DNA from: JBDRFZ01 sp043818395
Lineage (GTDB): Bacteria > Patescibacteriota > Patescibacteriia > 2-12-FULL-60-25
Direction of reading: 5' to 3'
Length of the DNA stretch: 11,606 nucleotides
Assembly (NCBI GenBank): GCA_043818395.1
Contig: JBDRFZ010000042.1
Coordinates: 1 to 11,606, forward strand
The stretch's first letter is position 1, and each line of letters opens with the position of its first letter. Under the pieces are notes generated by a model. It worked only from the letters and a program-made list of their open reading frames with translations. It was not told where the DNA came from and made no database searches. Position numbers and translations under genes: made by a program. Below, piece by piece: positions 6,201 through 11,606 of the stretch.

Positions 6201-9200
6201 ACCTCCCCAACCGCAATATTTTGTAGATAATCTACCCGCAGCATCCGTCGGGGTATTGCTACCTATGGCACTAGACGGACAAAAAGTAGTCGGATATGGA
6301 CCGTCAATGCAAACGCCCGAATTCTTAGATACCGGCATACTGTAATACCTGTAAATCCTATAAACACGAGCAAAAAGATTATTTAAGTACGACCAAGTCC
6401 CTACCGGATACTTCAAGCCGGAAAAATACGACGGCCCTGATGATATAAAAGTAGACGGCTTCAACTTGCTCTTAGAACCCGGCATAAGACCGCTAACTTG
6501 AAACAACGGATCTATACCGATTGTCCTGGTATGCATTGCAGCACCAAAAGGCGGATTAATTGTCGAATACGTAAACCCTAGTAGCGGAAGACTGAATCCT
6601 CCGCTCTCGTATATACGATCGTTGAAAGCGGAGGCTTCTCTGGTGTCCGCCGCTACAACCTGCCCGACTTCTTTACATATTTCCGCGCTACCTATAGTCA
6701 AATACATGTAAAAATTCCTCTCGCTCTGCGCCCCCGGCACTGAGGCTGTTATCCAGAAACCCACGAATCTGAAAGGACCTTGCAAGCTATTTCCATTGGG
6801 CGGTGTTGCTGAGATATCATTTTCATCCTGAAGATCGTTGTCTTCCTGACTTATATCTTCAAACATGGCTCGTATGGAAAAAAACGCTCTATTGTTCCCC
6901 ATACCTCTACCGGGGTACGGCGTAACCCTTAAATCACTGAAACTATGCGCGTCGCCCTGCTGGTTAGCCCATACGAATTTCATCATTCCTTCGGCGCGAT
7001 AATCTAATTCCCAATATTTATAGAAGCACCCATTACCTTCTTGTGAGCTATCCGAATACATGCACTTCACTCTTTGTAATCGCGTTCCATCTTCTGATTT
7101 TACAAAATCAGAAGAATCCCGAGACATGATGCCGTTAAAATTCTGTCTGAAATAATCATCGAATTTTTTCTGTGCTTCAATTACTTGATCAACTTCATCA
7201 TAATCGTCTACCGCTACACCATCAGCAAATTCCTGAGAAATACTACAACCTAAATCACCTTTTCCGTTGGGATTATGAATCGGAGAAAAAGAGAAGTAAG
7301 CGAATTTATCTTCAAGTGTCGCCTCTTGCTGCCAAACCGGATCTGCAGGATTAGCTCCGGCGGCCCCTAAAACCGCTTTTGTCCATGCCGCTTGATTTAG
7401 CGGTATAAAATATTCCAAATAATCCGAAGATCTTGCTGTCATTATCCATCGTCCGGCCATACCATCTACTCTATGTGGTGGATTAGCAGGTATTACGCTA
7501 CCGGTTCCATCATCCTGATCGTCATCAGCCATTTCGCACCAATTACCCATTTCTCCACCAATAGCATGCGCACCATCAATAAATTTAATCTTGTAAGGTG
7601 CGAGCGCGCCATCATTAATTGCCTCTGTTTCAAAAGGGCCGTAGCTTTCCGTGTCATTACCAACGCATCCAAAACAATCACCATCAGATATAAAATCTTC
7701 ATCATAAAAGAAGGCTTCGAGCTGACCCGGTAAATCCGTGATCCACCCATCGCGTTTATCAGCTGATACTGGTACATTGATCGGATATTTTGACGCGGAC
7801 AGACAATAATATTCACCGGAATTCTGTGGTGGTAAGTATCCAGCAGTAGGCTGGTAATGATAAACATCATTCTTTCCAAACATCACTGGGCTCGGATTCC
7901 ACGTTAAGCAAGGATTATGATCCTGTGTTCCGGCTAAATTTCTCGAAGCATCTCTCTGTAAGCACTGGCCATATAAACCACGTACAAATGAAACGGTTTC
8001 TATAGGTACACACGATCCGCTAGATCCACAAGTTTTGTTAGCATCTGTACCACCAGCTTCGGTCGCCTTAGGACTCGTCTGGGTTCCCTCTACGCTTGAC
8101 GTGCGCTCTGTCGGATCAGGTACGCAAGCCTCTCCGTCGCGCGTACCACCCGAACAAATACCAATAGGTGCGGCCTCACCATACATGGAAAAAAACTTAG
8201 AAATTCCATTTTTACCGTATGTGACTTTACGATAACTGCAAGCACAATCCTCACCTTTCTCGCAATATGGCACACCAGAATAACCATCCACAAAAGTCTT
8301 AGCTCCTGCCGGATCTTTTGTTGTATCCCATTCTTTTATATAAGAATTTGGGAATGGTGCTACGGCATCAGGATATGCTTTACATTCCGGATTTGGAAAT
8401 GCCATGGACAGAGATTGTTTGAGTTCAGGCTGGTCCAATTGCTCGAATAACTTTGCCAGATTCGGAACATCGCGTGGGTTACCGCCGGTCATTTGGAACA
8501 AGAAATTAATATTCTGTACATATGGCGTATCAACAGCGAAATAACAAGTTCCTTGCAAGGGTCCTGATGGATTAAATTCTTCTTTAACATAATAACCTAT
8601 CCTTCCAGTAACATTATGCTTACATAAATTTAAATCAGGATTAGCATCGTCTGTATAAATCGAGGCTAAACTATTTTCAGAATAAATAGGTACAGCCGCA
8701 GCTAGTCGATAATCATGCACATATTTGTCCCGTAATTTCCCCGGTCTGTTTTCTAAAATCTCATAAGCAACGCGACGTGTTACCAAGTCAGCTACCTGGA
8801 AATGATTCGGAATAGCATAACCGGAATAATCCATCTCCCCAAAACCAACCGGACGGTTTGTATAGCTCATTAAATCGAAGAATTCTCCTTCGCGTAAAAC
8901 CGGCTCGTAAAATCCCTGTCCGTATTTTGGTTTTGACGCTTTAGGACTGCGATCCACGTAATGCGCACAAAAATCTTTTCCGGTTGCGCCCAATGACTGG
9001 TCGCACACCGAGAGATCGTTACATAAATCTACGTATTTAGCCTGTGACTGGTCATATACGGTTTCTGCTGTAGAACATCCGAGCCAGGTTACACAATCGC
9101 GATCCAACTTAACTTTAAGAAGCAAATTAGCATCATTTTTTTGACAGCGTCCCTCAACATAACTGACTAATCCTAATCCAAAAAACTCTTTACAGTCTGC

Positions 9201-11606
9201 ATCTAAATTACACGTTGAACCCTGCTTAGCGATTAATAAATCCTGAGCGTCTTTAAAATTGCACAAATACCCAGTGCACTTCATATCCACGCAGACTCCC
9301 GAATTCTGGCAAAAAGGATTGTCCTGATCCTGAATGCAATTTATCGGCGCCACCGCATTATCGTTTTCAGCGTGCGATTTAGCATAAGATGCTCTGGTGC
9401 TAAATAGAAGCTGGCTATCATTCATATCGCGGAACAAAACACAGCCTCCCCACGGATCAACTTTTCCGGTGCACGATGATTTATCTAGTTTTGAATTATC
9501 TATAAAGAAATACGAACGACCCAGCGGATGAGCCTGATCCGTACGATCATTCACGTCGCGATATTCAGTACATTCTGCCTGGTCAGCCGGACAAATTGCA
9601 GTCCAGCCTTTATATTTAGGCGTGCCGGCATATTCGAATAAGAAAGTATTTGCTTTAGCCAAACTGCCGGGATAACAAGGCTCGGCCGGTTCCTGGCCCT
9701 TGATAAACCAACCCGAATATTCACCCTTTGGATAATTTGTGGATTCGGATAAAACAACTTTATCTTTCCATTCACAGACATGGTTTTGCGGATCACGAAA
9801 ATACGAGGTTATGGCTGCGCTGGTTTTGGGAATACCTGTATACCGTTCGCAAAAAAGCTCATCGGGTCGGCACATCATCTTTGGTTCGCCGTTATCCAGG
9901 TACTTCGTAATATCATCCTTCAGATAAACCGTTTCGTAGGGCTCTTTGGCATCCAGCCTTTGGGATTTGTCGAATTTAGGCTTGCCGAAAGCGCGGCACG
10001 AAGCGGCCGTAGCCTCACAACGCACGCCGGCATCGTCTATGGCATAAATAAATCTGTCTGCCGGACGGGTAGTCGTGACGGTTCCGGAGTAAAGCTTATC
10101 CCACGGTTTTGTTAAGCTCGTCGCATCCAGGCCACTCAATACAAATGACTGCTCATACGGATCATCGGAGTTACGCGTATCCACGAAACCCGTACATCCG
10201 ATGGTCTCGTAACGACATAGTCGTGAAAACTGCCGTACATCCACGATTTTGGTATTCCTGTCCGAAAATTCGCGGCAACCAACCATGGCCTGCTCTTGCG
10301 GAATACCCTCGATCGTCTGATCGCAGACAGGCGGAATGACCCAAGAATTCTTTTTGACGTAAACGACATCCTGCAGTCTGGTAATCTGAACCTGGTCCAA
10401 AAAGCTCATATGCGGCAAGTTCACCCAGGCTATAGTGGAAGATGTCTTGCTATTGGAAACCCTGTACGGTCCGATCTCGTAGCGCTTCCAGTCAACCTGC
10501 ATATTGATAGTTCCGATGGTTATTCCATTGACCGTCAAGGTTACGGGCGAGGCTGGATTCGCCTCCGTAGTCTTGGCCCAGAATGAAACGGTATACAAGG
10601 TGTTGGTTGCAGACTCGAATTCCGTGGACACTCCGATCATGCCTGTAGCGGCCGGGGCTTTGGCAACTTTAAGCGAATAATCGCCGACGATCAGCGCTTC
10701 GCTCGAAAAGGTCGCGGCTGTATCGGTATTTAATTCTACGAACTTAGTGTTGGTCCCGTTTCTAAAATCCTCTTCATAAACCACAGCCGTGTTTCTGCCG
10801 GTCGTTCCGATATAACCGCGGCAACCCGCATTGACCGCCGAACATTGGAAGCTTTGCGGTCTGTTTATATGGTAAATGCACTCATTCGTATTTTGATTAT
10901 TCGTATTTTGATTAAATGTGCCGCCCGTCTTTTCGCAGTCGTTCAGATTAGTATTGTCTTTGCGATAATCAACGCAATCCGTGGCGGAAATAATGGTCTG
11001 TGAAAAATAACGATAATAAACCTGGCCGTCTTCATCGTATATCTGACGGCAATCAGGATCATTGCCAGACTTCCATAAATCTTCACTGCAAGTAGCCGGA
11101 TCTTTCACAAATCCATCTGGTCCAGCTTTGCGCAAAATCCTCGGTGCATTTGGAAAAGTGGCAAATGGATAAACCGAATCATAAATATCATCACCTACTG
11201 ACGACTTTTGTATCAAACTCCAAGTCCGCAATTGGTAGCCAGTGGTATCCGAACCTTCCCAGGTAAAGTAGGTGCGCGTAAAATCCTGATTCTCGGGCTT
11301 ACTTGGATTCAAACACGCTCTGATGTAATTGGCGTAAAACTTTTGTTCGCCGCCCTCTGCTTGTGATTCTACATTCGTGAATTCTTCGCAACCCGCACTG
11401 CCGGCACTGCACTGTGCGGCGCTACCCGGAATGAAGTACGCCGAAGTATCGTCTTCCGGATCATCCAGATAAGCTTCGGTCTGGTTTTTAACCAAATCAA
11501 AACCTGAAGGTAGCTTCAAATATTCTGCATAGCCCACGCAAATACCGGGGCAATAATCCTGCCGGTTGAGTATGGCTGGAATTTCGGTGCCATCGCCTCC
11601 ACCGAC
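3231..11606 (-). CDS. Giant cysteine-rich protein, C-terminal 2,791 residues (5' end outside the window)
   Basis: One uninterrupted frame runs from the right edge to a TAA at 3231-3233. A GTG at 11537 could pass as a start, but the frame stays open for 23 more codons to the edge, including a C-P-G-I-C motif, so the true N-terminus lies outside the window. I count about 115 cysteines (near 4%), many in short spaced pairs. Two motif families stand out: C-x6-C-x2-[FY] (9570-11411) and C-x2-[DN]-x2-C (3600-9212). A jelly-roll-like domain lies near 10345-10785, and a PKD-like domain with a cysteine-rich insert near 3715-4140. The rest is rich in Asp, Asn, Gly, Tyr and Pro and has no long hydrophobic segment. 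It ends PWIVYKGALQLGVAQ without a sorting signal. So many paired cysteines imply oxidative folding outside the cytoplasm; a surface or secreted role, perhaps in adhesion to a host or partner cell, is inference. Giant cysteine-rich proteins are known in Patescibacteria, but I cannot name a characterised homologue. Confidence 0.92.
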   Translation of the reverse strand, partial: VGGGDGTEIPAILNRQDYCPGICVGYAEYLKLPSGFDLVKNQTEAYLDDPEDDTSAYFIPGSAAQCSAGSAGCEEFTNVESQAEGGEQKFYANYIRACLNPSKPENQDFTRTYFTWEGSDTTGYQLRTWSLIQKSSVGDDIYDSVYPFATFPNAPRILRKAGPDGFVKDPATCSEDLWKSGNDPDCRQIYDEDGQVYYRYFSQTIISATDCVDYRKDNTNLNDCEKTGGTFNQNTNNQNTNECIYHINRPQSFQCSAVNAGCRGYIGTTGRNTAVVYEEDFRNGTNTKFVELNTDTAATFSSEALIVGDYSLKVAKAPAATGMIGVSTEFESATNTLYTVSFWAKTTEANPASPVTLTVNGITIGTINMQVDWKRYEIGPYRVSNSKTSSTIAWVNLPHMSFLDQVQITRLQDVVYVKKNSWVIPPVCDQTIEGIPQEQAMVGCREFSDRNTKIVDVRQFSRLCRYETIGCTGFVDTRNSDDPYEQSFVLSGLDATSLTKPWDKLYSGTVTTTRPADRFIYAIDDAGVRCEATAASCRAFGKPKFDKSQRLDAKEPYETVYLKDDITKYLDNGEPKMMCRPDELFCERYTGIPKTSAAITSYFRDPQNHVCEWKDKVVLSESTNYPKGEYSGWFIKGQEPAEPCYPGSLAKANTFLFEYAGTPKYKGWTAICPADQAECTEYRDVNDRTDQAHPLGRSYFFIDNSKLDKSSCTGKVDPWGGCVLFRDMNDSQLLFSTRASYAKSHAENDNAVAPINCIQDQDNPFCQNSGVCVDMKCTGYLCNFKDAQDLLIAKQGSTCNLDADCKEFFGLGLVSYVEGRCQKNDANLLLKVKLDRDCVTWLGCSTAETVYDQSQAKYVDLCNDLSVCDQSLGATGKDFCAHYVDRSPKASKPKYGQGFYEPVLREGEFFDLMSYTNRPVGFGEMDYSGYAIPNHFQVADLVTRRVAYEILENRPGKLRDKYVHDYRLAAAVPIYSENSLASIYTDDANPDLNLCKHNVTGRIGYYVKEEFNPSGPLQGTCYFAVDTPYVQNINFLFQMTGGNPRDVPNLAKLFEQLDQPELKQSLSMAFPNPECKAYPDAVAPFPNSYIKEWDTTKDPAGAKTFVDGYSGVPYCEKGEDCACSYRKVTYGKNGISKFFSMYGEAAPIGICSGGTRDGEACVPDPTERTSSVEGTQTSPKATEAGGTDANKTCGSSGSCVPIETVSFVRGLYGQCLQRDASRNLAGTQDHNPCLTWNPSPVMFGKNDVYHYQPTAGYLPPQNSGEYYCLSASKYPINVPVSADKRDGWITDLPGQLEAFFYDEDFISDGDCFGCVGNDTESYGPFETEAINDGALAPYKIKFIDGAHAIGGEMGNWCEMADDDQDDGTGSVIPANPPHRVDGMAGRWIMTARSSDYLEYFIPLNQAAWTKAVLGAAGANPADPVWQQEATLEDKFAYFSFSPIHNPNGKGDLGCSISQEFADGVAVDDYDEVDQVIEAQKKFDDYFRQNFNGIMSRDSSDFVKSEDGTRLQRVKCMYSDSSQEGNGCFYKYWELDYRAEGMMKFVWANQQGDAHSFSDLRVTPYPGRGMGNNRAFFSIRAMFEDISQEDNDLQDENDISATPPNGNSLQGPFRFVGFWITASVPGAQSERNFYMYLTIGSAEICKEVGQVVAADTREASAFNDRIYESGGFSLPLLGFTYSTINPPFGAAMHTRTIGIDPLFQVSGLMPGSKSKLKPSTFISSGPSYFSGLKYPVGTWSYLNNLFARVYRIYRYYSMPVSKNSGVCIDGPYPTTFCPSSAIGSNTPTDAAGRLSTKYCGWGGTCDSGGLDPTKTYGACNSLSGVNSGLPCNDNINDDYTGYHVCHNAPMRWVDNVLSPQYTYCELDRDNWLQDENVFYHCLDKNCQGMSKKEANDFGAYRCAKGAVELESIWQGSNRLKCDIKDNTLVNGNNQNCPKMVLGVGSSDPYLHVPEDPNGYIHSSCVGGRCNNGFESAKCTQNVDCQFTSLEYWGGYNAEKPWGGAPDLPEDSSGQLDLYYKYGRVPDYYGIRMSQMFCYEDLGNGRWGPTGDYSSIGECSDISQSNYHVYKALGDDAGQDFENKTTQGNTWWITMSNTIHGIPLQTGAGDKGPGQDLGGKNLTGAGFVKLFYQYASMSGREGIDQAAILRDTPIARMLKRYPGAYAAAVLTKDLMGTLPADQADNDSVGGLFIPGHCEKPPSHKVAEVGESTYACDASHGLVSPVDDEYCSDDFLIARSVAYSDLWDRPYEPITWLCNDTDNIVGENFNPDDYATYANRLDCRGLGVRGYQTGSALEPDEWRVMQRFFGDPVFTVGICTGGARAGSPCTTDDGCIPSDITQAQIDASSKYCKSPTDLNNPDVAKICKPDVSYLQTCNPNSTDLDSDCYLCTHGAGYYPRTDLCGGDPLKAQCLTGYKLSISNKDSVNQDKTLPPTDVTPGFYTPDYLGWNQTATNFNYLAYYSPRPPKIAAPDLNFGCTSPGSCPVTQWDAFSLDNQSEGILAYMGGQAMTTMRFYGWAAHDQGALKDMWIDWGDSNEQEFHDVKMKNRKPFCNVGKECQFVPGLTCTTDNDCPPAGGKCADVGFCQAHQYQACSSDLDCDQSTKDKCVKRIPFGDTEMACEQNYFEFTHVYSCGKEMRDGSVIPFCQNNTQEIKRCSRENSRICTSDSQCGAGDKCLSGLAPPGGCYDTVKSSCRFTPRILLKDSWGWCTGECRKIDQGSGVLGIGAIGSEPIIFKNGGCYDGSMLTANTDPKIKILPINYCDPKTDNYSSSNKWIRPWIVYKGALQLGVAQ
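3600..9212 (-). repeat. Six copies of a C-x2-[DN]-x2-C knot motif in the giant protein
   Basis: The motif occurs as CTSDSQC (3600-3620), CSSDLDC (3813-3833), CTTDNDC (3894-3914), CTTDDGC (4611-4631), CTQNVDC (5658-5678) and CNLDADC (9192-9212). Each has exactly five residues between the cysteines and an Asp or Asn at the fourth position. A third cysteine often follows within 5-8 residues (GAGDKC, PPAGGKC, QSTKDKC). The pattern resembles the first knot of Dickkopf-N-type and related small disulfide domains. That likeness is of motif only; homology is not shown. Three of the six copies cluster within 3600-3914. Confidence 0.7.
3715..4140 (-). other. PKD-like domain split by a cysteine-rich insert
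   Basis: The residues MRFYGWAAHDQGALKDMWI lead into DWGDSNEQEF (WGD near 4010-4019), which matches the WGDG strand of PKD-type beta-sandwich domains. The closing strand F-x-F-T-H-V-Y, which in PKD domains ends H-x-Y, appears only near 3718-3740. Between them lie about 70 residues with ten cysteines, including two C-x2-D-x2-C knots. This reads as a PKD-type sandwich with a small disulfide-rich module inserted in a loop. PKD domains are usual in extracellular proteins and mediate binding. The domain call rests on motifs, not on an alignment. Confidence 0.5.
10345..10785 (-). other. Jelly-roll (carbohydrate-binding-module-like) domain of the giant protein
   Basis: About 145 residues begin VVYEEDFRNG and continue through DYSLKVAKAP, LYTVSFWAKTTE, VTLTVNG, WKRYEIGPYRVS and FLDQVQITRLQD to YVKKNSW. 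The order (an F-x-N/D-G opening, SLKV, YTVSFWAK, a W-x2-Y-x-IGPY strand and a closing LDQVQI strand) is that of CBM4/9-like beta-sandwich domains that bind sugars or act as adhesion modules. It contains no cysteine, unlike the surrounding sequence, and is flanked on both sides by C-x6-C-x2-[FY] modules. Ligand specificity cannot be told. Confidence 0.6.
10884..10913. repeat. Tandem repeat of 15 bp, two perfect copies, in the giant gene
   Basis: ATTCGTATTTTGATT is repeated head to tail at 10884-10898 and 10899-10913. On the coding strand it encodes NQNTN twice. The unit is five codons long, so gain or loss of a copy by slippage keeps the frame. The repeat lies in a polar loop between two cysteines, just upstream of a C-x6-C-x2-[FY] module. 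Confidence 0.9.

Larger units (their letters stand above)
9570..11411 (-). repeat. Six copies of a C-x6-C-x2-[FY] module in the giant protein
   Basis: The strictly spaced motif occurs at 11388-11411 (C-SAGSAG-C-EEF), 10821-10844 (C-SAVNAG-C-RGY), 10194-10217 (C-RYETIG-C-TGF), 9996-10019 (C-EATAAS-C-RAF), 9849-9872 (C-RPDELF-C-ERY) and 9570-9593 (C-PADQAE-C-TEY). Positions give the two cysteine codons. Looser versions end in VGCREF and GGCVLF. The copies are 120-600 bp apart and are often followed by a polar stretch such as RDVND, SDRNT or DTRNSDD, which suggests a degenerate domain repeated along this half of the protein. Identity between copies is low outside the cysteines and the aromatic residue, so the repeat is old. 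Confidence 0.7.

Noticed and set aside
7493..7879. Minus-strand open frame of 128 codons overlapping the giant gene
   Set aside because: It lies in another frame of the same strand inside the giant gene, is Met- and Ile-rich with no domain-like pattern, and has no ribosome binding site. It is a shadow.
10884..10913. CRISPR-like repeat
   Set aside because: There are only two head-to-tail 15-bp copies with no spacer, inside a coding frame; no array was seen anywhere in the window.
11535..11537. GTG as the start of the giant gene
   Set aside because: The same frame is open for 23 further codons to the window edge and includes a cysteine pair (C-P-G-I-C) like those downstream, so the gene starts outside the window.

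Overview
The window looks like a chromosomal piece of a bacterium of the Candidate Phyla Radiation (Patescibacteria, probably the Parcubacteria group). The evidence is circumstantial. It has a short Oxa1-type YidC without the large periplasmic domain of Gram-negative YidC, a NusA with a low-complexity insert and no C-terminal acidic-binding repeats, a remnant of a small GIY-YIG protein of a kind common in those genomes, and a giant cysteine-rich protein of the kind reported there. TGA acts as a stop: the plus-strand gene ends in TGA just before a strong terminator. This argues against the UGA=Gly code of Gracilibacteria and Absconditabacteria. No taxonomic marker is present, so the assignment is inference.

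Layout from left to right. Positions 1-104 (minus) hold the C-terminal part of a GIY-YIG endonuclease whose catalytic N-terminus is missing; it ends abruptly in AT-rich DNA. Next comes a short repeat region (156-199) with a perfect palindrome of the ATTCCC-N8-GGGAAT type. A two-gene minus-strand operon follows: nusA (975-2288), then yidC (207-968), only 6 nt apart. A near-consensus promoter (2398-2426) drives it, followed by a leader of about 100 nt with competing inverted repeats. A divergent plus-strand gene of unknown function (2468-3160) shares the promoter region. It ends at a strong hairpin terminator (3177-3218) that also separates it from the convergent giant gene.

From 3231 to the right edge a single uninterrupted minus-strand reading frame of 2,791 codons encodes the C-terminal part of a giant protein. 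Its start lies outside the window. It has roughly 115 cysteines, two clear families of short disulfide-type motifs (C-x6-C-x2-[FY] near the visible N-terminal end, and C-x2-[DN]-x2-C further on), a likely jelly-roll domain, and a likely PKD-like domain interrupted by a cysteine-rich insert. It most likely acts outside the cytoplasm, but no signal peptide or anchor is visible here.

Functionally, nusA and yidC are housekeeping genes (transcription elongation/termination and membrane protein insertion) joined in one transcript, which is not the usual bacterial gene order. The giant gene and the orphan plus-strand gene are the undescribed parts. No tRNA, rRNA, CRISPR array, transposase or integrase was seen.
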